Source: a virus. From it: DNA of 43,223 nucleotides. Both the position numbers and the translations under genes were made by a program. Shown here in pieces: positions 22,459-30,361 of the stretch. The notes beneath the pieces were generated by a model. The model was not told the origin of the DNA, searched no databases, and saw nothing but the letters and a program-made list of their open reading frames with translations. Numbering within the stretch: position 1 is the stretch's first letter; every line of letters begins with the position of its first letter. The DNA lies in the IMG/VR virus record IMGVR_UViG_3300036985_003399, positions 1 through 43,223 of that record; one strand, written 5' to 3'.

Positions 22459-23130
22459 ATGCCTGCTCCTAAAGACTATATAAAAATTCAATATCCTAGG
22501 AAATGTAATCAGTGTAATTATATTTCTAACAATCCACAAATGTGGCATTATCACAATAGGACGCACAATCCTATTCTGCCCGATCAATTATGTGATCATG
22601 GCTGTGGTCAACCCGCACACTTTTTCAATACACACGGTAAATACACTTGCCAAAAGATAGCGCAACGCTGTCCTGAATACGTGAGAATACATACCGACCG
22701 AATCAAGCAGCAATGGGCTCGGCCTGAATCTGATGATCGAAAAAAAGCTACAGCAGATTCTATCCGCGCCCGACTTCATAATGAAGAAAGTTTTAAACGT
22801 GCTGCGGATTCTAAGCGAAAACGCTCCGGTACATATTCACCTGAAAAGGCAAAAGAGTATAGACATTACGCTAGATTTATTAGAGGTCGCGCACAGAAAT
22901 GGGCAAATGATAACGGACATGTTCTAGGAAAGCAAACCTTTCATGTAGATCATAAGTTTAGTGTGCTAGATTCTTGGAATAATAATTTGCCGGAGTCAAT
23001 TGTTAACCATCCCGCTAATCTAAGGATACTGGAGGCAAAATTAAATTCTAGTAAAGGATCGAAGAGTTCAATAACGTTAGAAGAATTGATGGGCATGATA
23101 CTTGCCGCATCAGGGAAGACGCCTGACTAA
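22459..23130 (+). CDS. HNH homing endonuclease with N-terminal zinc finger
   Basis: 223 residues. An N-terminal C2H2-like finger (CNQC...HYHNRTH) and a second Cys/His cluster (CDHGCG) precede a basic linker. The C-terminal nuclease core reads FHVDHKFSVLDSW...HPANLRILEAKLNSSKG, the phage HNH pattern (DH...NL...N..K). The same core recurs in the gene at 41737. A+T-rich compared with neighbours. The 3' end overlaps a convergent gene by 21 bases. Likely mobile. Confidence 0.8.
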   Translation: MPAPKDYIKIQYPRKCNQCNYISNNPQMWHYHNRTHNPILPDQLCDHGCGQPAHFFNTHGKYTCQKIAQRCPEYVRIHTDRIKQQWARPESDDRKKATADSIRARLHNEESFKRAADSKRKRSGTYSPEKAKEYRHYARFIRGRAQKWANDNGHVLGKQTFHVDHKFSVLDSWNNNLPESIVNHPANLRILEAKLNSSKGSKSSITLEELMGMILAASGKTPD

Positions 23131-23493
23131 AGTTATGGATCTTCGCTTTGATCTTCGTTTTGCCAGTTCTGTCATGGAACATGTCGGACCGTGTAGTATA
23201 ACAAGGCTCTTATTATTGAATGTTCGTATATACGGTTTGAATTGTGCCCAGTCTTCTCTGAGGAATAGATTGATTGGAATGAGTCTGTTTGATTCCCACC
23301 ACCAGATATCCCCAAGGGCCAGAAAGCGTTCTTTCTCACCAAGATCAATGATGGCGCCGTAGTCATATATAGTGGTTACAACATCATCCCTATTCTGAAC
23401 AATTCCAACATAGTCTTGACCTGCGTATGAAACGATTGTGATGAAAGGATGCGAGGTGGTCAGTCTTTCAAAAAACGGTTCAATAGAGGTCAT
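23110..23493 (-). CDS. Conserved T4-like phage protein, 127 residues
   Basis: Minus-strand gene behind its own late promoter, with ATG 4 bases after the GATAAATA box. Contains SYAGQDYVGIVQNRDD, then GDIWWWESNRLIPINLFL, then KRRSKRRSITLVR at the end, a set I associate with an uncharacterised protein of T4-like marine phages. The start of the fold looks like a small beta-barrel. Function unknown. Confidence 0.7.
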   Translation of the reverse strand: MTSIEPFFERLTTSHPFITIVSYAGQDYVGIVQNRDDVVTTIYDYGAIIDLGEKERFLALGDIWWWESNRLIPINLFLREDWAQFKPYIRTFNNKSLVILHGPTCSMTELAKRRSKRRSITLVRRLP

Positions 23494-23497
23494 GATT

Positions 23498-23505
23498 TAT
23501 TTATC
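23498..23505 (-). promoter_or_regulatory. T4-type late promoter GATAAATA (minus strand), start codon near +1
   Basis: GATAAATA on the minus strand, 4 bases, then the ATG of the 127-residue gene. Confidence 0.65.
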
Positions 23506-23537
23506 TGGTATGGATATCTTTGGAATAAACCGGCACG

Positions 23538-23545
23538 ACTAAATA
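23538..23545 (+). promoter_or_regulatory. Late promoter variant ACTAAATA
   Basis: Divergent from the minus-strand late promoter 33 bases away. An ATG (23550) sits 4 bases downstream; a better ribosome site precedes ATG 23628. Confidence 0.5.
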
Positions 23546-23627
23546 CCATATGTATTCAACACAAGTCTTTTTATACACCCAGAGGCAGATCGTCGTTCTG
23601 ATATCTGGAACTTCACCGAGGTCCTAC

Positions 23628-24320
23628 ATGCCACAATACGCCAAACCCCTTACCCTTCACCGTGGTGTTGACAATCAAATTCAATTTCAGTTCCTGAATC
23701 AGGAGCAGAAAAAGGTAGACATCACCGGTAAATCAATTACATGTCGGATTCTAAACGCCGATGGCACCGTGATTCTACTTGATAAAGCACTGACCATTCA
23801 GTTAGGTGCCACAGGAATTGCAGCACTGGAACTGAACGCCGCCGACCTTGAGAGTATTGACGCACAAAAATGCTTCTACTCTCTGGAGATACCAGTTGGA
23901 TCATTTGACTATCCTGTATTCGTTGATCAGAATGCCGGTGCCAGAGGTGACATGAACATTGTCAATTCTGTGCTGCCAAGTTTCGTGCCGTCTTACTCCA
24001 TAACGATTCCTACTGGTCAACCATTTCCAAATATTGATCAATATTCAAATGCCAATTCAAACGCCCAGACGTATTGGTCCAGCGTCATTTCAACGAATGA
24101 CAATCCAGTAATGAGTATCCAATCACAATACGATGGTTACTATGGCAATGTGACCATTCAAGGTTCCACTATTGTGGATGGTAACTGGTATCCTATCGTG
24201 GAGGAATCATTGGCAAACATTTCCGAAACAAAAGGGTATGTCATCAAGGGTTTCCATCCATATGTCAGAATTGAATACTTCAGTAATTGTGGTGCAGTAA
24301 CTAATTTATTGGCAAGATAG
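23628..24320 (+). CDS. Probable virion protein, beta-rich
   Basis: 230 residues from ATG 23628 (GAGG 6 bases upstream). The frame is open from ATG 23550 at the predicted late start site, which would add 26 residues that do not look like part of the fold. The N-terminal domain follows the pattern of phage tail/baseplate proteins: RGVDNQIQFQFLNQ, VDITGKSITCRILNADG, and the hallmark FVDQNAGARGDMNI. The C-terminal part is another beta domain (YDGYYGNVTIQGSTIVDGNW). Driven by a late-type promoter. Structural role inferred from composition, family memory and promoter. Confidence 0.62.
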   Translation: MPQYAKPLTLHRGVDNQIQFQFLNQEQKKVDITGKSITCRILNADGTVILLDKALTIQLGATGIAALELNAADLESIDAQKCFYSLEIPVGSFDYPVFVDQNAGARGDMNIVNSVLPSFVPSYSITIPTGQPFPNIDQYSNANSNAQTYWSSVISTNDNPVMSIQSQYDGYYGNVTIQGSTIVDGNWYPIVEESLANISETKGYVIKGFHPYVRIEYFSNCGAVTNLLAR

Positions 24321-24323
24321 GCA

Positions 24324-24352
24324 TTGATTTCTCCGACAGGATATGCTATACT
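24324..24352 (+). promoter_or_regulatory. Sigma70-type promoter for primase, start codon at +1
   Basis: TTGATT, 17-base spacer, TATACT (24347-24352), 6 bases, then ATG 24359. Confidence 0.65.
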
Positions 24353-24358
24353 GTCGTG

Positions 24359-25336
24359 ATGTTTGATATACTAAGTGTAATCCCGGGGAAGAAAAAAACT
24401 ACTGCCAGCGACTGGCATAGTTTCAACGGAGTTTGCTGCGGACATCAAGGCCATAAACCGGACAAGCGCATGAGAGCCGGTATCAAATTTGACGGCCAGA
24501 ACCGTTGGAACTACAATTGTTTCAACTGTCGGTTCACCTGTAGTTTCACTCTTGGTCGGGCCCTCAATTACAAAACCCAAAAGTTACTTGCCTGGTGCGG
24601 TATAGATCAGGAACAAATTCAGCGATGGAGTTTTGAAAGTCAACAACACAAAGACTTGTTAGATTTTACACATGCACCTCAGCATAAATCTAAGATCAGA
24701 TTCAAAGAACATACGCTGGAAAAAGACGCGGAGTTATTAGATGTTGATGACCCATCTCACCGAACATACTTGGACTATCTTAGCACACGCCATATCTCTC
24801 CTGACGATTACCCATTGTTGGTAACTCCCAAAGGACTTGGCCGATATCGTAATCGGATTATCATTCCGTACACTTACAAAAACAAGATAGTAGGACAAAC
24901 CAGTAGATTTTTAGACGGTCTTCAACCGAAGTATATCAATGAGCAACAACCGGGATATGTATTTGGATATGATTTTCAAAAGCCCAATTGGTCAGTATGT
25001 ATATTGGTCGAGGGGATTTTTGATGCGTTGAGTATCAATGGATGTGCCACTATGCACAATTCCATTGGCCCTGAACAAGCGCGGCTGCTGGCACAATTGA
25101 ACAGACAAATAATAATGGTTCCTGATCGTGACAAGACAGGGCTGGAGATATGTGAGCAGGCACTTGAATTAGGGTATAGCGTAAGTCTTCCGAAATGGGG
25201 AGCAGGGATCAAGGACGTAAATGATGCTGTGAGACGGTATGGTAGATTACCGACTCTGTTGAGTATATTACAATCAGCGACGACGAGCCGGATCAAGATA
25301 GAAATTTTAAGGAATAAACTTGTCAAAAAACTATGA
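24359..25336 (+). CDS. 61: DNA primase, gp61-like
   Basis: 325 residues (T4 gp61 is 342). N-terminal zinc-binding module CCGH...CFNC (about residues 26-57). TOPRIM core with VEGIFDALSING (Glu of the first motif) and VPDRDKTG (the DxD motif) near residue 255. It makes RNA primers on the lagging strand with the gp41-like helicase encoded immediately downstream (17-base overlap). ATG 24359 is preferred over GTG 24356; both lie at the predicted transcription start, with no ribosome site. Confidence 0.9.
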   Translation: MFDILSVIPGKKKTTASDWHSFNGVCCGHQGHKPDKRMRAGIKFDGQNRWNYNCFNCRFTCSFTLGRALNYKTQKLLAWCGIDQEQIQRWSFESQQHKDLLDFTHAPQHKSKIRFKEHTLEKDAELLDVDDPSHRTYLDYLSTRHISPDDYPLLVTPKGLGRYRNRIIIPYTYKNKIVGQTSRFLDGLQPKYINEQQPGYVFGYDFQKPNWSVCILVEGIFDALSINGCATMHNSIGPEQARLLAQLNRQIIMVPDRDKTGLEICEQALELGYSVSLPKWGAGIKDVNDAVRRYGRLPTLLSILQSATTSRIKIEILRNKLVKKL

Positions 25337-26768
25337 AAAAGAAGTGAAGTTATTGGAGTATACTCCAGATGTGCAGAAATTGTTTCTGAGAATGATGTTG
25401 ACCAACGCCGTGTTGTATGTGCGCGTGGCAAATATCATGAATACAGCCAACTTTGATAAAAGTATGCGACCAGTGGCAGAGATGTTCGTGGAGCACTCCA
25501 AGAAATACAATGTGTTACCGGATAGAACACAGATCATGGCCACAACTGGGATTGACATTGAACCAATTCCTGAATTGTCTGAGGGACATGGAGAATGGTT
25601 TCTTGATGAATTTGAATCATTTACCCGCAGACAGGAAGTAGAACGTGCCGTGTTCAAGTCGGCCGATCTACTGGAGAAGGGCGGGGACTTCGGGCCGATC
25701 TTTACGCTGATCAAGACCGCAGTCCAAATCAGTCTGCAAAAGGATCTTGGCACTGACTATTTCGCAGATCCAAGAGCGCGGCTACTAGCATTGAAGTCCA
25801 ACAACGGGCAGAATAGCACCGGTTGGAAAAGCATGGACCGGGCGTTATATGGCGGGTTCAATCGTGGTGAACTACAAATCTTCGCAGGAGGATCAGGCTC
25901 AGGTAAGTCTCTGTTCATGCAGAATCTTGCAATCAACTGGGTTGAGGCCGGACTGAACGGGGTGTATATCACTCTGGAACTTAGTGAAGGGCTATGTTCC
26001 ATGCGTATTGACAGCATGACCACAGGCACAAGTTCCAAGGATATCTTTAAGGATCTTGACAATGTGGAAATGAAGGTCAAGTTGAAGGCGAAGAAGTCAG
26101 GATCATTCCAGATCAAATACATGCCGGCGCAATCAACGGTGAATGACATACGGGCATACTGCAAAGAACTTCAGATCAAGTCAGGCATGAAACTTGACTT
26201 TCTATGTGTGGATTATCTTGATCTGTTGATGCCAATTGGAGTGAAGGTGTCTCCGGAAAATCTGTTCGTCAAGGATAAGTATGTCACCGAGGAACTGCGT
26301 AATCTGGCAGAGGAAATGAATGTGTTGTTTGTCACCGCTTCACAGTTGAATCGTGCAGCCGTTGATGAAATTGAGTTTGACCACAGTCATATCTCGGGTG
26401 GTATCTCTAAGATCAATACCGCTGACAATGTGTTCGGTATCTTTACCAGCAGGTCCATGCGCGAGAAGGGTCGGTATCAGTTACAACTGATGAAAACTCG
26501 TAGTTCCAGTGGCATCGGGCAGAAGATTGAACTGGATTTCAATGTGGAAACGCTCCGTATCACTGATCCTGACGATGAGGATGATGCTGCACCTGTTCGC
26601 CAGTCTGCACCGGGTCCTACTCCCTCCGCAGATCAAGAGAAGCCTACTTACTATACTGATACCGGCGTAATAGTGTCACAGTTCGCCGAAGAAAAGAAGC
26701 ATGTCACTGCGGATGTTCAAGGTTCCAAACTTAATGCCATTCTGAATTCGCTGAAGAATCGCCAGTAA
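25320..26768 (+). CDS. 41: Replicative helicase, gp41 (DnaB-like)
   Basis: 482 residues (T4 gp41 is 475). N-terminal helical domain, then a RecA-fold core with Walker A GGSGSGKS (190-197), a Walker B-type FLCVDYLDLL (near 294-303), TASQLNR (near 340) and the end of the core at LQLMKTRSS. Ring helicase moving 5'-3' on the lagging strand with gp61. The start is a TTG at 25320 preceded by AAGGA; the next ATG would remove conserved N-terminal sequence. The C-terminal 60 residues are acidic/Pro-rich and probably flexible. Confidence 0.93.
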   Translation: MSKNYEKEVKLLEYTPDVQKLFLRMMLTNAVLYVRVANIMNTANFDKSMRPVAEMFVEHSKKYNVLPDRTQIMATTGIDIEPIPELSEGHGEWFLDEFESFTRRQEVERAVFKSADLLEKGGDFGPIFTLIKTAVQISLQKDLGTDYFADPRARLLALKSNNGQNSTGWKSMDRALYGGFNRGELQIFAGGSGSGKSLFMQNLAINWVEAGLNGVYITLELSEGLCSMRIDSMTTGTSSKDIFKDLDNVEMKVKLKAKKSGSFQIKYMPAQSTVNDIRAYCKELQIKSGMKLDFLCVDYLDLLMPIGVKVSPENLFVKDKYVTEELRNLAEEMNVLFVTASQLNRAAVDEIEFDHSHISGGISKINTADNVFGIFTSRSMREKGRYQLQLMKTRSSSGIGQKIELDFNVETLRITDPDDEDDAAPVRQSAPGPTPSADQEKPTYYTDTGVIVSQFAEEKKHVTADVQGSKLNAILNSLKNRQ

Positions 26769-26769
26769 G

Positions 26770-26777
26770 TATAAATA
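26770..26777 (+). promoter_or_regulatory. T4-type late promoter TATAAATA, start codon near +1
   Basis: Exact TATAAATA, 4 bases, then ATG 26782. Lies just past the helicase stop. Confidence 0.65.
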
Positions 26778-26781
26778 CTTG

Positions 26782-27021
26782 ATGCAATCAAAAACCAAAA
26801 GCCTGCTTGAAGAACTTGAGTCTCTGGCTACGCAGAGAGACCAGACATCAGTGATTGAGGCAAGAGCCAATAACATCATTGCCAGTGCCATCAATCTATT
26901 GGAGATGATCGGAAAGCACTACACCGCAGAGCAATGCGAAGTGCTTGAGCGTAAGTTACTTGGTTCCATCAAGAGCCGTGATCAATCCCGGTTCGCAAAA
27001 TCCCTGAAAAAAAGCAAATAA
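26782..27021 (+). CDS. Small conserved T4-like protein, 79 residues
   Basis: Helical protein with VIEARANNIIASAINLLEMI and KLLGSIKSRDQSRFAKSLKK, resembling a short protein conserved in T4-like marine phages (memory). ATG 26782 or the TTG one codon earlier. No ribosome site; the start lies at the predicted late transcription start. Function unknown. Confidence 0.68.
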   Translation: MQSKTKSLLEELESLATQRDQTSVIEARANNIIASAINLLEMIGKHYTAEQCEVLERKLLGSIKSRDQSRFAKSLKKSK

Positions 27022-27052
27022 TCTGTGCTAAATTGACTTTTTTTGCATTTGG

Positions 27053-27060
27053 TATAAATA
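27053..27060 (+). promoter_or_regulatory. T4-type late promoter TATAAATA
   Basis: Exact consensus. Feeds a single virion-type gene that ends in a strong terminator. Confidence 0.8.
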
Positions 27061-27065
27061 AGTAT

Positions 27066-27092
27066 ATGCGGATCTATATGAACGCAAACTAA
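27066..27092 (+). CDS. Eight-codon leader reading frame
   Basis: ATG at the predicted late transcription start (5 bases after TATAAATA), eight codons, TAA. It may be an accident of the promoter's initially transcribed sequence or a short leader peptide before the gene at 27106. Confidence 0.2.
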   Translation: MRIYMNAN

Positions 27093-27105
27093 AAAGGAAA
27101 ATATT

Positions 27106-27522
27106 ATGTCAAATAATCTTACACAAACCCATGGTGACTATAAGCAAGTTGCTGTTTATGATGCTGGTGTCAGCAATGGTACTGGCGCTGGAACAAGCAC
27201 TGGTTTAAATGCTTTCACTTCTGGTGTTACAGTTCAACCACAAGGCCCTAAGTTAGAGTATGTTACTGTTACCTTCACTGGTACAGGCACAACCCCAACT
27301 CAAATGAATGCGGCTATCCAGACTATTCAACAATTGTCTACTGTCTACATTTATGAGTTCACTACGGTTGGTGCCGGTAACGACACTCTTGCAGTCGCTT
27401 GGTATCCAATCGGCGCATGGGGCGAGGATCCTACAACCGACGGCGTTGGTCTTGACCTTGCTCTGACCACTGCATGCGGTGAAGCAGTTGTAATTACTTC
27501 AACGGCTACATTCACAAACTAA
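27106..27522 (+). CDS. Probable abundant virion protein, 138 residues
   Basis: Ala/Gly/Thr-rich beta-type sequence (for example LEYVTVTFTGTGTTPTQM) with no Cys except one near the end. Strong AAGGA ribosome site, its own exact late promoter and its own strong terminator: the arrangement of a highly expressed structural gene such as a head decoration protein. Exact identity is not recognised. Confidence 0.6.
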   Translation: MSNNLTQTHGDYKQVAVYDAGVSNGTGAGTSTGLNAFTSGVTVQPQGPKLEYVTVTFTGTGTTPTQMNAAIQTIQQLSTVYIYEFTTVGAGNDTLAVAWYPIGAWGEDPTTDGVGLDLALTTACGEAVVITSTATFTN

Positions 27523-27534
27523 TCTAACGATTAG

Positions 27535-27568
27535 AAAAAGCCCGAGAAAGTTTCTCGGGCTTTTTTTT
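27535..27568 (+). terminator. Strong rho-independent terminator
   Basis: A run, then stem GCCCGAGAAA / TTTCTCGGGC around a single central G (an effective loop of a few bases), then eight T. Ends the virion gene at 27522. The A run makes it usable on the other strand too. Confidence 0.92.
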
Positions 27569-27571
27569 GCC

Positions 27572-27579
27572 TATAAATA
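27572..27579 (+). promoter_or_regulatory. T4-type late promoter TATAAATA, start codon near +1
   Basis: Exact consensus 4 bases after the terminator T run; the ATG of the next gene is 4 bases further. Confidence 0.75.
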
Positions 27580-27583
27580 ACAT

Positions 27584-28036
27584 ATGAGTTTTAGAATTAC
27601 CTGCTGGTGTCTGTTTGATATTACACAAACAGGAATTGTCAACCGATCCAAGCCAGGGGTCGATATAGTACCACAAGAGTGGCTGCACCGGCGAAACACC
27701 CAATGCAACCTTGATACTGTCCTGCAAGCAATCTCCCTGCGATCCCAACCAGAAATGATAAATTCCCCGGAGAAGAAGAACATCAGATTTGATGCTGCGA
27801 ACTTTGGATTTCTGTTTGAACAACAAGAGGATGAGGAATATCCCTGCTGGTCGTTCGAGTTTGACATACAGCATCCGAGTGTATTTGACGATGGAATCAC
27901 AGAGTTAGGTGCGTTGTATAGCGACTGTGACATGGTCCCGATGATAAAATGCGGCACAGAGTGGGACAAACTTCCGGCGTTTCTTGACACCTCAGAAGAA
28001 CTGAGAAATATTTACTTTAAGGTAACCCATGGCTAG
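27584..28036 (+). CDS. Conserved late protein, 150 residues
   Basis: Contains WCLFDITQTGIVNR and RRNTQCNLDTVLQAISLRSQ, a pattern found in uncharacterised proteins next to structural genes of T4-like marine phages (memory). No ribosome site; ATG at the predicted late start. Overlaps the next gene by 8 bases. Function unknown. Confidence 0.7.
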   Translation: MSFRITCWCLFDITQTGIVNRSKPGVDIVPQEWLHRRNTQCNLDTVLQAISLRSQPEMINSPEKKNIRFDAANFGFLFEQQEDEEYPCWSFEFDIQHPSVFDDGITELGALYSDCDMVPMIKCGTEWDKLPAFLDTSEELRNIYFKVTHG

Positions 28037-28511
28037 AAAGAAAAAACAAGTATTTGAACGGCTTGAAAAGATGATTCCGACCAGGGAGATGGCAGCGTTG
28101 CAAGACCTTGTAATCTATCAGGACACCGATGGATCATATCAACTATTCAATAAGTATGCAATTCGGAAGACACCGGTGGCATATGAGGTGACCATACTTA
28201 CCTCTGACAAAAAGTTGAGTTTCAACAGCCTGAAGAACGCCACCGCCTGGTGCATTTTTGACAAGCGCGATAAGTTCTACGAGACACGTAGGATAGAGGA
28301 ACTTGACGGTAAGATTGGCAGTCTGGACGTTGACATTCAGATTCAGCAGAAACTCTACCGAAATGCCAAAACTGAAGATGATCTGTTGATCAATGTCGCT
28401 AAACTAAGCGAGAGTAGGCTCCGAAAGAAGATCATGATTGAGGAGTTAGAGGGATATACCACAGATTCCAAGCATTGGCAGGAACGCCGCTTTGAAGTAA
28501 AACCACAATAA
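28029..28511 (+). CDS. Conserved late protein, 160 residues, partly coiled coil
   Basis: Basic start, a beta-type middle (YQDTDGSYQLFNKYAIRK), then a long helical C-terminal half (IEELDGKIGSLDVDIQIQQK). Cotranscribed with the previous gene. Virion or assembly role inferred from context. Confidence 0.65.
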   Translation: MARKKKQVFERLEKMIPTREMAALQDLVIYQDTDGSYQLFNKYAIRKTPVAYEVTILTSDKKLSFNSLKNATAWCIFDKRDKFYETRRIEELDGKIGSLDVDIQIQQKLYRNAKTEDDLLINVAKLSESRLRKKIMIEELEGYTTDSKHWQERRFEVKPQ

Positions 28512-28523
28512 TATCACCAAAAT

Positions 28524-28531
28524 GATAAATA
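28524..28531 (+). promoter_or_regulatory. T4-type late promoter GATAAATA
   Basis: 28 bases upstream of the ATG at 28559, giving a leader of about 22 bases. Confidence 0.65.
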
Positions 28532-28558
28532 AGATATACTAGTCTTGGGACCACAACT

Positions 28559-29260
28559 ATGAAATTAACAGAACTAAACTACTCATCTATCAATATTGCT
28601 AAAAAAGCACTGAACGAGCATTACAAAATGCCATTCAACGTTGATCGTATGACTTTGCCGGAAACAAAAACCATGCTCAAAAAGGTGCGTGGGTTGATGG
28701 CCGAGACAAAGCAATCATCTACTTTCTACCGAAGCCAGAGTGATCCATCATACCTAAAGATGGTGTTTATGGAACAGGCTCTGTCAACGCATCTTGCTTC
28801 TATGCCTCGCGGCAGCATTGTTACAGAGAACGAAGAGGTTGAAAAATCTCAGGTCGTTCTTGCTGCTCAAGATATGGTTGACTCTGTTCAGAAGATGTTG
28901 GAACAAGTTAGTGATATGCTGGTGAAGGAAATGCCTGCTCTGATTGACTCAGTTCAAAGCGAAATCGGTGTCAATGAGGCTGAACAATTCAGCAGTCAGA
29001 CAACTGAAGCACTCGGCTCACTTACCGCAGCACTCACGCAAACTAAAACTTCGCTGCAATCAGCACTCAATGTTATCACCGGTCAAGGCGACATGGGCGC
29101 ATTTGATGATGAGTCAATGGGCGACGAAGAAGATATGGGTATGGACGATGTAGGCGCAGAAGATGACATGGGCGGAGAGGGAGATTTCGGCGGAGATGCT
29201 GATTTTCCAGAAGAACCTGAGTCAGCACCAGTTGCTCCAGTAGGTCGCTCCCTTAGATAA
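28559..29260 (+). CDS. Probable prohead core / virion structural protein
   Basis: 233 residues, almost entirely helical (SQVVLAAQDMVDSVQKMLEQ), ending in a long Asp/Glu/Gly/Met tail (about 180-225). This layout resembles proteins annotated as prohead core or structural in T4-like marine phages. The acidic tail is typical of internal scaffold proteins. Followed after one base by the gene at 29262. Confidence 0.6.
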   Translation: MKLTELNYSSINIAKKALNEHYKMPFNVDRMTLPETKTMLKKVRGLMAETKQSSTFYRSQSDPSYLKMVFMEQALSTHLASMPRGSIVTENEEVEKSQVVLAAQDMVDSVQKMLEQVSDMLVKEMPALIDSVQSEIGVNEAEQFSSQTTEALGSLTAALTQTKTSLQSALNVITGQGDMGAFDDESMGDEEDMGMDDVGAEDDMGGEGDFGGDADFPEEPESAPVAPVGRSLR

Positions 29261-29261
29261 T

Positions 29262-29594
29262 ATGCTGCTATTTGAGTTTACCGGTCCGGACCCGTTGCTA
29301 ATCCATCTGGTTGCCACCATTGGGCAACTAAAGAGTAGCATTGATGCCGGACAGGAAAAACCTGATTGGACAGTGGATGAGTTACTTCAGTATCTAAAGG
29401 ACAGTGATATCATTTTAGACAGGGAAGACCTGTTAGATATGATTCAGAACGCCCCGCTTAATCACTCAATTTCAAACATTCAGGGCGACTCAGTAATCTT
29501 CAAGGGTCAGGACTCAGCCCCCGATGGTGAAGAGCAAGACCAAGACGAGAACAAGAAGATTGTAAAACAGATGGCTGCAAGAGCAACTCCCTAA
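29262..29594 (+). CDS. Conserved late protein, 110 residues
   Basis: LLIHLVATIGQLKSSID, then WTVDELLQYLKDSDIILD, then ISNIQGDSVIFKGQ and an acidic Gln-rich end. This set of blocks is familiar from T4-like marine phages next to the core-type gene. Likely assembly-related; function unknown. Confidence 0.68.
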   Translation: MLLFEFTGPDPLLIHLVATIGQLKSSIDAGQEKPDWTVDELLQYLKDSDIILDREDLLDMIQNAPLNHSISNIQGDSVIFKGQDSAPDGEEQDQDENKKIVKQMAARATP

Positions 29595-29603
29595 CCGATT
29601 CTC

Positions 29604-29632
29604 TTGACATTCGCCTCTAAAACATCTATAAT
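29604..29632 (+). promoter_or_regulatory. Sigma70-type promoter for the nuclease, start codon at +1
   Basis: TTGACA, 17-base spacer, TATAAT (29627-29632), 6 bases, then ATG 29639. Both hexamers match the consensus. Confidence 0.82.
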
Positions 29633-29638
29633 TCATAG

Positions 29639-30325
29639 ATGTATATTCCAAACAAATTTCAATATGTCTCAATCAGTCGTGAGACGGTCAATGGCGAACG
29701 AAAATACGCTACGCCCGATGGCGATAAACTCCCTTCAGTAACGACAATCCTTAGCGCAACTTCTCCCCCCGAAAAGATGCAAGCCCTCAATGAGTGGCGC
29801 AAGCGCATGGGTCCTGCTAAGGCGCAAGAGATTACTACTGAGGCTGCTGGCCGCGGAACTCGGATGCACAAGTATTTGGAAGATTACATCAAGACTGGTA
29901 TCCTCAATCCTCCAGGAAGTAACCCGTATAGCATCCAAAGTAACGGCATGGCAAAAACTATTGTGGAACAGGGACTGATCAAATGTAATGAGTTCTGGGG
30001 CACTGAGATTCCGCTTTACTTCCCTCAAATTTATGCCGGAACAACTGATCTGGCAGGACTCCATGAAGGCGCTGAGGCAATCATGGATCACAAGCAGACG
30101 AACAAGCCTAAGAAACGTGAATGGATTGATGATTATTTTATTCAGTTAGCGGCGTATGCCGCCGCACACAACGAGATACATGGTACAAACATCCGTAAAG
30201 GTGTCATTTTCATGTGTTCCGCTGCCAACGAGTATCAGGAATTCAGCATCAAGGGCGCCGAATTTGACAAATACTCAGATATGTGGTGGCGCCGAGTCGA
30301 GCAATACTACCAGCAATTAGTGTAA
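29639..30325 (+). CDS. PD-(D/E)XK nuclease, RecB/Cas4-like exonuclease
   Basis: 228 residues. Active-site pattern: AGRGTRMHKYLE (motif with His77), YAGTTDLAG (Asp137), IMDHKQ (Asp150, Lys152) and IQLAAYAAAHN (Gln169, Tyr173). The order H...D...DxK...QxxxY is that of RecB/Cas4-type nucleases. Likely processes DNA ends during recombination or host DNA breakdown. No Cys cluster for an iron-sulphur site is seen. Lies alone between structural genes, with an early-type promoter. Confidence 0.85.
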   Translation: MYIPNKFQYVSISRETVNGERKYATPDGDKLPSVTTILSATSPPEKMQALNEWRKRMGPAKAQEITTEAAGRGTRMHKYLEDYIKTGILNPPGSNPYSIQSNGMAKTIVEQGLIKCNEFWGTEIPLYFPQIYAGTTDLAGLHEGAEAIMDHKQTNKPKKREWIDDYFIQLAAYAAAHNEIHGTNIRKGVIFMCSAANEYQEFSIKGAEFDKYSDMWWRRVEQYYQQLV

Positions 30326-30331
30326 CTGGAT

Positions 30332-30339
30332 GATAAATA
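30332..30339 (+). promoter_or_regulatory. T4-type late promoter GATAAATA
   Basis: 22 bases upstream of the tail-fibre-like gene ATG at 30362. Confidence 0.68.
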
Positions 30340-30361
30340 GTATGATAAAGAAGATCATACT

